From: Omphiscola glabra
Lineage: Eukaryota; Mollusca; Gastropoda; Lymnaeidae
Assembly: GCA_964017045.1 (NCBI GenBank)
Contig: OZ024809.1
Span: forward strand, 3,460,512-3,524,511
Direction: 5' to 3'
DNA length: 64,000 nt
Shown: positions 10,780 through 21,613 of the stretch, piece by piece
Layout of the letters: every line of letters starts with the position of its first letter
Position numbering within the stretch: the stretch's first letter is position 1
Notes under the pieces: model-generated
Databases searched by the model: none
What the model saw: only the letters and a program-made list of their open reading frames with translations
Told to the model about the DNA's origin: nothing
Program-made: the position numbers and the translations under genes

Positions 10780-10890
10780 TGAACCTCCCGTGCCCCACGC
10801 AAGTTATTTCAACCCAACGATTTCTCCACGAATTCCAAAAGCTGTCTTTAGTCCACCAAGACTACGTTACTTGCTTCATCGGAACTACAA
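10780..10890 (+). CDS. Exon 5 of the DUF4795/QRICH2-like gene
   Basis: A 111-nt exon, phase 2-2. The acceptor is TTGTTTGTCTTTTAAG and the donor ACTACAA|GTAAGT. The peptide begins (T)EPPVPHASYFNPTISPRIPK, continues with AVFSPPRLRYLLHRNY and is Pro/Arg-rich, matching the disordered linker after CxSCDR in the family. The preceding intron end is a ~34-bp array whose units contain CTTCCTTCAG, an acceptor-like string. Confidence 0.72.
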
Positions 10891-10957
10891 GTAAGTTTTT
10901 ATATCACCCATCTCCCCGTTTTAGCTGTATTTAATCTCTCAACGACTTATGTGCTGT

Positions 10958-11190
10958 CACTTTTCTCTTGCTGTCCTCTTGCTGTCCTCTTGTTGCCCCT
11001 TGCTGTCCTCTTGCTGTTCTCTTTATGTCCTCTTGCTGTTCTCTTTATGTCCTCTTGCTGTTCTCTTTATGTCCTCTTGCTGTCCTCTTGCTGTCCTCTT
11101 GCTGTCCTCTTGCTGTCCTCTTGCTGTCCTCTTGCTGTCCTCTTGCTGTCCTCTTGCTGTCCTCTTGCTGTCCTCTTGTTGTCCTCTTGG
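10958..11190. repeat. 11-bp CTGTCCTCTTG minisatellite
   Basis: About 20 units in intron 5. Pyrimidine-rich on the + strand. The period is not a multiple of three but no unit frame has a stop, so all plus frames stay open. The ORFs are artefacts. Confidence 0.9.
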
Positions 11191-11227
11191 GTGTTATATT
11201 TCGTCTATGTGTCATCTTGTATTCAAT

Positions 11228-11345
11228 TCTGTTCTCACTCTTGTTTGTTCGCTGATGAAGCCTTCCTGCCGACACGTTCGTTGTTTTGTTGCGTTCTTTT
11301 TTCAGGTTTGCCCAAACTTTATTTTGCTCATTTCCACTAATAAAT
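11228..11345 (+). repeat. Dispersed repeat family 2, copy 1
   Basis: Reads TTCGCTGATGAAGCCTTCCT, then GCCGACACGTTCGTTGTTTT, then ATTTTGCTCATTTCC. It matches 41755-41860 in the same order, and in inverted form at 55950-56060. Confidence 0.7.
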
Positions 11346-11733
11346 AGTATTTTTGAGTACTTCATGTTCTGAGAACCCCGCTGATCACCAAGACATAACT
11401 TTTCTTCAGTGCTGATTGGACTCATATATAATTGTGATTAAACTATTTTGTCATAATTTTCCTTTTATATTAGAATAATCTTTATGAAATTCACATGTGA
11501 CATCTGACATGGGCAATGCAACAGTCCACTAGACATGGGCAACACGATTGTAAGAAAAAGAGTCACAAAAAAAGTCACAGAAAAAAGTCACAAAATATAC
11601 AAATTACTTCTAAGTTTCATTATTGGTATTTGTAAGTCCATCTAAATGTTTATTTACTGAAATAAAAATGGTAGCTTATTTCGATCGTGTTTTGATTCTT
11701 GTTTGGGATTAAATAAGTGTTTCTTGTTGATAG

Positions 11734-11764
<31 letters not shown>

Positions 11765-12329
11765 TTTATAATTCACTATTTTAATAATATGATTAATTTA
11801 TTATTACTCAGTTATACACGTGTGTGTGTTATTTGCTTTATATATACATATTATAATCACACATTTCATTCTATGCTTTATTCAAAAGTATTTAAATTAT
11901 TATGCATGAAGCCAATAAACACAAATATTACAAATTGAATAACAATAAATGGTTGTAAAAGATTGGTCATTTGATTCTCCCGTCTGATGTCACCGACACA
12001 TCTCATATAGTAGACGAAAAAGGGAAAGAAGGGGGCATTGCATTGTAGTACTCGTTTACTGATAACTCTATTCAGACATAGCATTAATAGCCTCAATGTG
12101 GTCAGTGCGGCTTTGGACAGAACGGTATGAAATAATCTTTTGTTTCCCAATCATGTCAGACTTTACCAAGATGCTTCCCCGGCTGTTGTACATTCACATA
12201 CCTGTGATCACACAGAAACTCATTATTGTCACCAAGGGAGTGTGGTCGGACGGAAAGATATACAAATTAATTAGTTCCCCAATCTTTTCGGGATTTATTT
12301 ATGATACCTGATGGCTCTTTTTTCCCTGT
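11346..12329. other. Intron 5 stretch without gene
   Basis: AT-rich, with a (TA)n microsatellite near 11733-11757. The small ORFs here have no recognisable domain. Confidence 0.45.
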
Positions 12330-12715
12330 GATGTTTTTTCCTAGCAATATTTGTGACATTTTTCCGTGACTTTTTCCCGTGACTTTTTTTCGGTGAATTT
12401 TTTTCTGTGACTCTTCTCTGTGACTTTTTTTCCGTGACTTTTTTCCGTGACCTTTTTCCGTGACTTTTTTTTCTGTGATGATTTTTCCTAGCAATATTTG
12501 TGACATTTTTCCGTGACTTTTTCCCGTGACTTTTTTTCGGTGAATTTTTTTCTGTGACTCTTCTCTGTGACTTTTTTTCCGTGACTTTTTTCCTGTGATG
12601 ATTTTTCCTAGCAATATTTGTGACATTTTCCCGTGACTTTTTTCCGTGACTTTTTTTCGGGACTTTTCTTCCGTGGTTTTTTTCTGTGACTTTTTTTCTG
12701 CTCACCTAGCAACAC
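12330..12715. repeat. ~13-bp TGACTTTTTTCCG array with ~120-138-bp higher-order copies
   Basis: Pyrimidine-rich units. Blocks beginning TTTTTCCTAGCAATATTTGT recur near 12345, 12483 and 12603. The minus-strand Lys/Ser-rich ORFs are repeat shadows. Confidence 0.85.
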
Positions 12716-13022
12716 AATTTTCTACTAGACCTGGGCAAGGAATCGTTGTTTTTTAAAGAAAGTATTATGTAAACAATGGATTTCTAATTCCGGCAGCTGC
12801 AATAACTCGCCTAAAACTGTTTATTTTATAAAAACTCCAATCCTGTTCATGTTATTTTATAATTCGCTCAAGTCCAGACAGACATTCTATAGAATGACTA
12901 GGCATGGTATAGAATGTCAATATAATTATATCATTTCTTATGTCGTATTTCCCACTTGGACTGGAATCTTTTGATATGCTATAGAATACCTTGATTACAC
13001 ACTTTTCCTGTAACATTTACAC

Positions 13023-13497
13023 CAGAGGTCCTCAAACGTTTTTTGGCTCGTAGACCCCCTGCTTACCTGCTATTGATTTTTTGCAAATTCCTTAACTTCA
13101 AACGTATTTCTGACAGCCGATGTAGTGCTACTCACTGTCAACGATTTAAATTTATATTCATATATCAGAAAATATACCTAATAACTTATATTTTTATATA
13201 TTTCTTCTTCACGTTTCATGAACATTTATGTTTTTTAAAATTTTTACTTCATAGGTACTTTTATAATTTATGTAGGAAGATATATGTCTTTATATTTTAA
13301 GGTAATATTATGTAAGTAAATAGGTACTATCTGTGGTATGTGGATGATTCCATTCGTGGAATGCCAAAATAGAAGTCACGACCTGCTGACATTAGATCCA
13401 CTATCGTTGACCCCCATTTTCATTTCATGGACCCCCCATATTTTGTTGTTGCTGACATGGACCCCTTGCAAGTTGTCGTCTTCTTTGGGAATCACTG
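13023..13497. mobile_element. 475-bp non-autonomous hAT-type element with exact 8-bp TSD
   Basis: It begins CAGAGGTCCTCAAACG and ends with the inverted counterpart (CTTTGGGAATCACTG, i.e. CAGTGATTCCCAAAG inverted). The CAGNGNTYCNCAAA terminus is typical of hAT transposons. Exact duplication of ATTTACAC at 13015-13022 and 13498-13505 gives the 8-bp TSD expected for hAT. No transposase is present, so it is a MITE-like derivative moved in trans. Confidence 0.85.
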
Positions 13498-13578
13498 ATT
13501 TACACTGTTTAAATTTTGTAAAATAAAATAACAAAAAACAAGAAGAGTTTTACAGGATTTCTTTTTCATAATTTATTC

Positions 13579-13668
13579 TTTGGGATAGATAAAGAAGGAC
13601 TTGATGTTTCCATGTATGCTTTAGGATAGATACAGAAGAACTTGATTTGTACATTTATGTTTTAGGAT
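13579..13668 (+). repeat. Exon 6 acceptor-derived ~41-bp array, left part
   Basis: Units of GGATAGATAAAGAAGGACTT / TTAGGATAGATACAGAAGAA that reproduce the acceptor TTTAG|GATAGATACAGAAG of exon 6. The array is cut by the insertion at 13669 and continues at 16932. Confidence 0.85.
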
Positions 13669-14281
13669 TAGAGACCGACAGAATTTTGGCTTCGGCTTCG
13701 GTTTCGGTGCCGAAAGTGGCCATTTGATCACTTTCGGCCTAATTTCGGTTTCTGGCCGAAAGTGACTGAGGTTTTCAGTCATCTACCAAGGGTCAGACTG
13801 TCTGTCTCTAGCCTGGGAATCCGATGTTCATTATTACTCGACGTCTTGCTTTCATCGAATGTTATATGACTAATACTCTGCGAAAATTGCATACCTGCAT
13901 GATGACCTACATTTCCTTTATTTCCAAAATATAAAATATAAATTAGGCCAAGGCAAATGTCAGTTGTTTTGTGGAAGAAAACACAAATATTTATATCATT
14001 AGTTTTTATTAAATTTGTTCAAATATAGAATATGGAACCCTAGGTTTATTCAATTCCTTCATTTTAATTTATCATTATCATGCTCATCAATGTTGTCATT
14101 GGAAAAGGTAAATAATAGTTAATAATCGTAGGATTCTAGTAGCATCTCCCTTATTATTGTTGTTTTATTTTTAAAAAAAAATTAAGGAAACTGTTGATAT
14201 TTCTTGTTTTATATATTGCTATATCCCCCAAATGTTGAAATTTGGCAATTAATAAAGTGTTTATATATATAAACATATATA

Positions 14282-15063
14282 CACGGCTATCCGTCAGATC
14301 AGCTCAATCCGCCACTACCTAACAGTTAGTGCAACAAAAACCCTAGTCTATGCTCTTGTTCTCTCTCGTCTTGACTATTGCAACTCTCTTCTGTCAGGTT
14401 CACCAAAACACTTCTTAGAAAAACTACAAAAGGTTCAAAACTCAGCTGCTAGGCTAGTTTTAAAGGCAAAAAAACGTGATCACGTCACACCACTACTTCA
14501 TTCACTTCATTGGCTCCCTGTATAAGCACGGATAGACTATAAACTTTCTGTTCTCTGCCACAACTTTTTCTCGATATCCTGCCCTTCCTATCTAACCGAA
14601 CTTCTCTCTGTCTATTCACCCCTTCGACAGCTTCGCTCCTCCGCAGACGGGCGTATTCTTTCTGTCCCCAAGACTCGCACAAAAACATACAGTGAAAGAT
14701 CTTTCTCTTACTCTGCCCCCAAACAATGGAATTCTCTTCCACTACACATCCGCAATATATCAACCATCACAGCCTTCAAAACTGCACTCAAAACACATCT
14801 CTTTAAACTCTACTACTCCGACTGATTCCCCACATCTGGCCGATAAACGATGCTGCTGGCCGCCGTCCATGGCTTGTCATGTAAAAGTTCTGGTGTGGAT
14901 GAGGTGAATATGCATTAGTTTTTGTTTTGTCTCCATACAGCTGTTCTTTATTACATAAATGTATTTCATTTTATTGTCACGATTATGTCTCTTTTTCTAA
15001 TATTTTTATGTACAGCGCAGTGAGCCCAGCCCTATGCTGGGGTACCGCGCTATATAAGACAGC

Positions 15064-15092
<29 letters not shown>
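14282..15092 (+). pseudogene. CR1/L2-like LINE 3' fragment (RT C-terminus plus tail)
   Basis: The + strand reads SRLDYCNSLLSGSPKHFLEK, then LQKVQNSAARLVLKAKKRDH, then LHSLHWLPV, an in-frame stop (TAA in CTGTATAAG), ARIDYKL, and later APKQWNSLPLHIRN...FKTALKTHLF. This is the conserved C-terminal part of CR1/L2/Rex-type non-LTR reverse transcriptases. A GC-rich hairpin-like 3' end (CAGCGCAGTGAGCCCAGCCC ... GGGGTACCGCGCTATATAAG) and an (AAT)n tail at ~15065-15092 follow. 5'-truncated and non-functional. A second copy of the 3' end lies at 38005-38245. Confidence 0.85.
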
Positions 15093-15096
<4 letters not shown>

Positions 15097-16506
15097 TATA
15101 TATAGGTCCCTTGCTTTACGAATATTAGTACTGCTCCTATGTCTAGGGTATGATTACTCTTAATAGTTAAGCTACCTTAATTCGCACTCACACTAACGCT
15201 ACTATGGCACTCTCACTCGCTCTAACTGCTATTATTACTAAAGAACAAATGTGGTTCAGTCCAAAAATAAATATTTAATTACTAAACAAAATATAAGCAC
15301 ACATACAAACATAAAGTAATAATGTGTATAATGTCTAGTTACGAATACAACAATGCGACTGTGCGATGAACTGCCCGTCCTCTGGTGATCCTAGTCCTCT
15401 ACACACACACACACAGGTCAGGTCCAAAGTACTCACAACAAGCCCTCTGTTTGATGGTCTCACGCTCCCTGGCCACTGGTCACTCGGGCGGGGTCGAAGG
15501 GGTGAAATTCAAGTCACGCTCTTCGGTGTGTATCACAACACGACTCCTGGTCTGAGCCTACGCTAAGTTCTAATGTTTCATGTGACGTCAGAGTTAGTCT
15601 GCGCTACACTTCTGACTTTACTCACGCTTACTGAGTTATGAGTTATACTGAGCTATATTCTACTCTATGCTCAACTCTAATATGTTCACATCAAATCTAC
15701 TCTAATACGTTCAAATCAACTCTACTGTCTACTACTTTACTCTAAACTATGCTGTACTATACTGTTTATCCTATACTATATTATCATATACTAAACTGGC
15801 TTAAATGAGAATAACAAATACAAAACATAAGCTATAACTAAGAATTGCAATCCTATCACATTATTAATAATTTATCATAATCTAACTGAATATTCTAATA
15901 GTAACTCAAGTAACTAACTACAATCCTAACATTATAACATATGAAACTAACAATTAACAATACATTAGTAGCCTAGCACTTATGGATAAACAAACTTCAG
16001 CAACAATAAATGCAAGCCAGGCTCTGCTTGTCAATTACAGGTAAGAGAATGAGTAGCGGGTTACGCTTCATATTTATAGGTCTAGTTAGCGTGTTTGCCC
16101 TGCATCTGGCGTGCATACTCTGACCCTGGTCAGGCGCGACGCTCTAGACAGATGCTCTCATTGTCCAAGATATGTTACGGTCATAGTGACCTGGTAAATT
16201 TCCATTGTTTATGAGTCATTGTGATTAGAGTACATACACTGTGAGGCCCAGCCTAATTGCGTCATATCACGTGGGGTAGCGATGGGCGAGAGTCACCACC
16301 AGAAACCTAGGCTTTTTCAATTCATTTATTTCATGAAATTTATCATTATCCTTCTCATAAACATTATTATTGACAAAATAACAAGTGTGTGCATGTACCA
16401 CTTGTTTGTATTATAATGATGTAGTAGGCCTACCGCAGACCTGTATACTTTTGGGATTTTGGCGACCAATTTAGATGTCTTTGCGATTCTCCTTCGATAT
16501 CCGTCA
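15093..16506. other. Interior of the 13669 insertion, unassigned
   Basis: AT-rich with degenerate TCTACTCTAA-like repeats near 15640-15790 and a short (CA)n at 15402-15415. No ORF with a recognisable domain. Confidence 0.4.
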
Positions 16507-16648
16507 TGGGAACTATTTTTAGAGACCCGGTAAAAAAAAATATTTTCACCACCAATGGGGGTGAGGGAGGTTGGTCACCGAACGAAATAATTATGTCACC
16601 AGCACGGAAAGACTAATGTTTTCGACTTGGTACTAGGCTAAATATTAA
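16507..16648 (-). repeat. Dispersed repeat family 1, copy B (inverted)
   Basis: The reverse complement of copy A: AGAGACCCGGT, CACCAATGGGGGTGAGG, TTGGTCACCGAACGAAATAA, then CACCAGCACGGAAAGACTAA. Confidence 0.75.
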
Positions 16649-16931
16649 AACACAAAGCAATAGTATGACAATAACCGAGAAACATTGTGCTGATATTTCA
16701 TAGCATTAATAACTGATGTTCAGGTGACAACTGGCTCTATTAAGCCACAATTATTATTGTAGGTATTTTTTCTAGAATGTAATTATATTAAAAAAGCAAA
16801 GAGCACTCAATGGTCTATTTTGCATGAATTTGCCCCCCCCCCCACCCCCTCGCTTCCGGCCGAAAGTCATTTTTAAATTTCGGCCTAGTTTCTGTTCTGG
16901 CCGAAATCATAAAATCACTTTCGGACCTCTA

Positions 16932-17102
16932 TTTAGGATATATACAAAAGGACTTGATGATTTCAAGTTTCCATTTCCTCTTTAAGAAAGATACAGAAGG
17001 ACTTGATGTTTCCATTTCCTCTTTAGGATAGATACACCAGAACTGGATGTTTACATTTATGCTTTAGGATAGATATAGAAATTTTTTTCCCCATCTTTTT
17101 AG
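16932..17102 (+). repeat. Exon 6 acceptor-derived array, right part
   Basis: Four ~40-bp units starting near 16933, 16981, 17022 and 17063 repeat TTTAGGATAGATACAGAAGG and CTTGATGTTTCCATTTCC with variations; the next unit is the real exon 6. Each intact unit carries pyrimidines plus TTTAG|G, a possible decoy 3' splice site. Confidence 0.88.
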
Positions 17103-17198
17103 GATAGATACAGAAGGACTTGATGTTTATACTATACCACGGCCAATGGGTGGCGGTTATACACAGTACTGGCCAAAATCAACTCATTTAGGACAGCA
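17103..17198 (+). CDS. Exon 6, PRPMGGGYT motif of the DUF4795/QRICH2-like protein
   Basis: A 96-nt exon, phase 2-2. The acceptor is TTTTTCCCCATCTTTTTAG and the donor GACAGCA|GTAAGT. It reads (K)IDTEGLDVYTIPRPMGGG, then YTQYWPKSTHLGQ. The YTxPRxxGGxxT block corresponds to the YSTVPRxCGGSHT block I remember from QRICH2. Its first ~20 bases plus the acceptor are tandemly copied about seven times upstream (13579-13668 and 16932-17102), and a 3.26-kb transposon-like insertion splits that array. Confidence 0.75.
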
Positions 17199-17221
17199 GT
17201 AAGTTGATTTAAACAACAATA

Positions 17222-17560
17222 TCAATGAAAGTAATGTATCGAATGTCTTTGTTAGGTTTATGAAAATATTGTATTGAATGTCTTAATTAGGTCTGTGAAA
17301 GTAATTATTGAATTTCTTTGTTAGGTTTATGAAAGTAAAGTAGTAAATGTCTTTGTTAGGTTTATGAAAGCAATGTATCGAACCTCTTTGCTAGGTCTAT
17401 TAAAGCATTTTATTGAATGTCTTTGTTAGGTCTATGAAAGCAATGTATGGAATGTCTTTGTTAGGTCTATGAAAGTAATGTATTGTATGTCTTTGTTAGG
17501 TCTATGAAAACAATGTATTGAAGGCTTTGTTATGTCTATGAAACCTATGTATTAAGACTG
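17222..17560. repeat. ~34-36-bp minisatellite after exon 6
   Basis: About ten units of GTCTTTGTTAGGTCTATGAA plus AGCAATGTATTGAAT. The array starts 23 bp after the exon 6 donor. Confidence 0.85.
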
Positions 17561-17877
17561 TTGCTGATCTTGACACAGATCCCCACAACTGGCGCATCGA
17601 GAACGTCATGTATATATAAAATGTTTCATTTATTTTGGATATTTATAGATTGATAGGATATTTAAAGCAATGCACCACATTGGTTGCAAGTGCAAATAAA
17701 CAATTATTTGTTATGAATATAAAAAGACACATTATGTGTTAATGAAAACCCATGAAAATGTAATGGTACATTTGGGAATATGTTCATAAACTTAGGTTGC
17801 CCAAAATATATCTAGCTATCGGTTGGATTTTCAGTTATTGAAAAATACCTTAAAAGTCACGTAACTTCTTCTAACGG

Positions 17878-18172
17878 ACAAAGACTGTATATAACAGATC
17901 TAGCCATACAAACTAACAGACAAAGACTGTATAGAACAGATCTAGCCATACAAACTAACAGATAAAGACTGTATAGAACAGATCTAGCCATACAAACTAA
18001 CAGTCAAAGACTTATAGAACAGATCTAGCCATACAAACTAACAGACAAAGACTGTATAGAACAGATCTAGCCATACAAACTAACAGTCAAAGACTGCATA
18101 GAACAGATCTAGCCATACAAACTAACAAACAAAGACTGTATAGAACAGTTCTAGCCATAGAAACGCTAATTG
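17878..18172. repeat. ~41-bp minisatellite before exon 7
   Basis: Seven units of AGACAAAGACTGTATAGAAC, AGATCTAGCCATACAAACTA and a final AC. The array ends ~17 bp before the exon 7 acceptor. Confidence 0.88.
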
Positions 18173-18188
18173 TTGAATTACTTTGCAG

Positions 18189-18233
18189 CAAACAAATTGA
18201 GACAATAGTTCCACAAGTTCCACTGACTAGAAC
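18189..18233 (+). CDS. Exon 7 of the DUF4795/QRICH2-like gene
   Basis: A 45-nt exon, phase 2-2. The acceptor is GTTGAATTACTTTGCAG and the donor AGAAC|GTGAGT. It encodes (H)KQIETIVPQVPLTR and the first bases of Thr. In QRICH2-like proteins an EEIQI-type stretch sits between the GGSHT and DGxxYK motifs, and this exon occupies that position. A ~41-bp array ends about 15 bp before the acceptor, and a hAT-type insertion starts 65 bp after the donor. Confidence 0.68.
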
Positions 18234-18639
18234 GTGAGTATCCTTTTGGAAAACTCTTCTTTCTAATAACTTTAATTTATAGTCTAATTATGATATAGCA
18301 ATGGTTCTCAAACTTTTCCCCGCCCCCACTCCTGAGCCCATAAGTTCACCATCACACCCCCACCCCCCCAACTCTTGTGCCCAATAAGAAATATTATATG
18401 AATACAATTTTTACAATACTCTAAGGGAGACGATTCAACAACGACAAGGATTTTAACGATTCTTCAAAATAGAAATGATTTTTTATTATTGTATTAATCT
18501 AGTTATAATCTGAAAATGTTAGTGTGTAAATAGTAATCTTACTAAGATAACTTATAAGCGGATATACTTCACTCAAATCACCTTCCGTCAAATACAATGA
18601 TACGAATACAACACGCAGAATTCCAATGTGGTCAATATG

Positions 18640-19138
18640 ATAATGAATGTCATACTGAAGACTACAGACTTATGTCTATACTATACATCTAATCTCCTTA
18701 TTATGAGCCTTGTGTCTATACTGTACATCTAATATTCTTATTATGAGCCTTGTGTCTATACTATACATCTTATCTCCTTATTTTGAGCCTTGTAACTATA
18801 CTATACAACATAATCTAATCTCCTTATTATGAGCATTGTGTCTGTACTATACATCTAATCTCCTTATAATGAGCCTTGTGTCTATACTGTACATCTAATA
18901 TTCTTATTATGAGCCTTGTGTCTATACTATACATCTTATCTCCTTATTTTGAGACTTGTATCTATACTATACAACATAATCTAATCTCCTTATTATGAGC
19001 ATTGTGTCTATACTATACATCTAATCTCCTTATTATGAGCCTTGTGTCTATACTGTACATCTAATATCCTTATTATGAGCCTTGTATCTATACTATACAA
19101 CATAATCTAATCTCCTTATTATGAGCATTGTGTCTGTA
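18640..19138. repeat. ~40-bp tandem repeat inside the hAT-type element
   Basis: Units of TATTATGAGCCTTGTGTCTA plus TACTATACATCTAATCTCCT. The array resumes at 19633-19690 after the LTR insertion. Confidence 0.85.
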
Positions 19139-19143
19139 CTATA

Positions 19144-19632
19144 TGTAACACAACGAGTTAATGATACTCAGTCACATGACTGAATTGTTTATTCCTCTGC
19201 ACGGTGGCGTAGTAATTTAATCATATAGGATGAGAATAAGAGAAACTAGTTTTTGTGGCGAATGAGTAGATCATGTTTTAAGGAGTGGGTGAGGACGACG
19301 CCATATTGTGAAAGTGCACGGTTTTGGTTAGAGAGAGAAGGACGTCGCCATTTTTCACTGTCATGTAAATTCATGGATTAAGGAATATTAAAGTGTACCA
19401 TATTTCGTATAATGTAACTCTATTAGTTACATCGATGTTCTATATCAAGAACCATATTTGTAATGTGCATAATAAAGTACTGTGTGATATATATACTCGG
19501 ACCTATTTGATTCGTATGACAGAGTGAGGCCGTGGCAAATTTAAGGATGACAGTAGTAGCTGCAAGTAAGGACCACACACATTAAGTATTAGTTAACTTA
19601 CTGAAAGTACAATTACAATCAGTAATGTTACA
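19144..19632 (+). mobile_element. Solo LTR with exact 5-bp TSD
   Basis: This 489-bp segment starts TGTAACACAACGAG and ends AATGTTACA, so the ends are TGTAACA...TGTTACA inverted termini. It is flanked by CTATA on both sides (19139-19143 and 19633-19637) and cleanly interrupts the tandem array. A putative AATAAAG signal lies at about 19470. No internal domain or second LTR is present, so it is best read as an LTR-LTR recombination remnant. Ty3/gypsy-type is likely from termini and TSD length, but the orientation is a guess. Confidence 0.75.
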
Positions 19633-20094
19633 CTATACATCTAATCTCCTTATTATGAGCCTTGTGTCTATACTATACATCTTTTCTACCTAAGCTTGCA
19701 AGTCAATTACTTAATAAACATGCTTGTTTTTATTGGTTGCTCATTTTTAAAGTCAAACTACAAGTCTAAATGTTGTCAGTGTACATCTAACTTTATTGTA
19801 ACGTTAAATGATGGTACATCTTCTTCTCCTCTGGGTATAGCAGAAATATAAAGAATCTCCTATGTCACTGATCATCAAAACTATATATAGGATTTAAACT
19901 TCTTTGAAATATATCATTTTACTTTTATAAAGCGCCTTCTTCATAAAATGCCCACCGCTTACTTTGAAAGTCCTAGCTCCCCCTTACATTTGCCAAGCCC
20001 TTTAGTGCCCCCCCTGAACAGTACCACTTTGAGAACCACCGATAAAGGTCAATAAATTTTGGCAACCAGAAATAAACCCTAAATTTTGAATGCG

Positions 20095-20970
20095 AGACAA
20101 AAAGCGTCAGACGTGCTGCAAGGTGAGACTTGCGGGACAAAGAGCGTCAGACGTGTGGCAGGGTGAGACTTGTGGGACAAAGAGCGTCAGACCTGCTGCA
20201 GGGTGAGACTTGCGGGATAAAGAGCGTCAGATGGGCTGCAGGGTGAGACTTGTGGGACAAAGAGCGTCAGATGTGTTGCAGGGTGAGACTTGTGGGACAA
20301 AGAGCGTCAGACGTGTGGCAGGGTGAGACTTGCGGGACAAAGAGCGTCAGACCTGCTGCAGGGTGAGACTTGCGGGATAAAGGGCGTCAGACCTGCTTCA
20401 GGGTGAGACTTGTGGGACAAAGAGCGTCAGATGGGCTGCAGGGTGAGACTTGTGGGACAAAGAGCGTCAGATGGGCTACAGGGTGAGACTTGCGGGACAG
20501 AGCGTCAGACCTGCTTCAGGGTGAGACTTGTGGGACAAAGAGCGTCAGATGGGCTGCAGGGTGAGACTTGTGGGACAAAGAGCGTCAGACGTGTGGCAGG
20601 GTGAGACTTGCGGGACAAAGAGCGTCAGACGTGTGGCAGGGTGAGACTTGCGGGATAAAGAGCGTCAGACCTGCTTCAGGGTGAGACTTGTGGGACAAAG
20701 AGCGTCAGATGGGCTGCAGGGTGAGACTTGTGGGACAATAAGCGTCAGACCTGCTTCAGGGTGAGACTTGCGGGACAAAGAGCGTCAGATGGGCTGCAGG
20801 GTGAGACTTGCGGGACAAAGAGCGTCAGACCTGCTTCAGGGTGAGACTTGTGGGACAAAGAGCGTCAGATGGGCTGCAGGGTGAGACTTGTGGGACAAAG
20901 AGCGTCAGATGTGTTGCAGGGTGAGACTTGCGGGACAAAGAGCGTCAGATGTGCTGCAGGGTGAGACTTC
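20095..20970 (+). repeat. 40-bp minisatellite with donor-like motif, ~21 copies
   Basis: Unit GGGACAAAGAGCGTCAGATG followed by GGCTGCAGGGTGAGACTTGT. Every unit holds GCAGGGTGAGAC, resembling CAG|GTGAGA donors. The array lies in intron 7. ORFs here are repeat shadows. Confidence 0.9.
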
Positions 20971-21029
20971 TTTGGTTGAATAACAATGCTGTCTTCATTA
21001 AACAGCCAAATGGACCAATTGTGACATGT

Positions 21030-21275
21030 GACCTGGATAGAGTGATTAACTAGACTGTATTAGTGAATCATTGTGATATGTAGACTGGATAGAGTGATTA
21101 ACTAGACTGTATTAGTGAATCATTGTGATATGTAGACTGGATAGAGTGATTAACTAGACTGTATTAGTGAATCATTGTGACATGTAGACTGGATAGAGTG
21201 ATTAACTAGACTGTATTAGTGATTCATTGTGATATGTAGACTGGATAGAGTGATTAACTAGAGTGTTTCCAGCGA
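21030..21275. repeat. 52-bp tandem repeat, ~5 copies
   Basis: Unit ATTGTGATATGTAGACTGGA, TAGAGTGATTAACTAGACTG, TATTAGTGAATC. The copies are nearly identical. Confidence 0.9.
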
Positions 21276-21417
21276 CATAAAATCCCTGATGATATCTGTC
21301 TTAAATTAAGCATGGATCCTCTTGAGGTTGTACAGCTCACCATCAGTTCGGTATCTGAGACCAATTTCAACACCCCCCACCCAGGCCTGTCTGAAGGCAT
21401 CAGTTAGCATGGAGGCA

Positions 21418-21490
21418 AACATTAGGCAAACATTAGGCAAAAATTAGGCAAACATTAGGCAAACATTAGGAAAACATAGGCAAACGTTAG
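21418..21490. repeat. 11-bp AGGCAAACATT repeat, ~6 copies
   Basis: A short direct array upstream of exon 8. Confidence 0.8.
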
Positions 21491-21613
21491 GCTGAAAAGT
21501 GTGTATCAAACAAGACTAGCACTTCATGTCATTTTTCAATATGTGTATGATTACGTTATTGATCTCTCTATGATTATGTGTTTGATCTCTCTATAAACAT
21601 TTTAAATTTTCAG

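Larger units (their letters stand above)
13669..16931. mobile_element. 3.26-kb TIR insertion (hAT-like) inside the exon-derived array
   Basis: The left end reads TAGAGACCGACAGAATTTTG and the right end reads TCGGACCTCTA, i.e. TAGAGGTCCGA inverted. Both ends continue into inverted TTTCGGCC-rich sequence (13685-13785 and 16855-16925). The octamer TTTAGGAT occurs on both sides (13661-13668 and 16932-16939), consistent with an 8-bp TSD, but that octamer is also part of the host repeat unit, so it is weaker proof. No transposase is visible. Inside lie a CR1/L2-like LINE fragment and dispersed family 1 copy B. Confidence 0.65.
18299..20040. mobile_element. 1.74-kb hAT-type TIR element in intron 7
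   Basis: The left end is CAATGGTTCTCAAACTTTTC and the right end CCACTTTGAGAACCACC, which inverted reads GGTGGTTCTCAAAGTGG. The TGGTTCTCAAA core and the flanking C-rich tracts are typical of hAT elements. The flanks are GATATAG and GATAAAG, a degenerate TSD. No transposase is visible. The interior holds a ~40-bp array and a solo LTR. Confidence 0.7.

Noticed and set aside
17570..17615. Exon candidate ACAG|ATCCCCACAACTGGCGCATC ending near GTATAT
   Set aside because: It looks coding, but no available donor gives a phase compatible with exon 7 without a stop.
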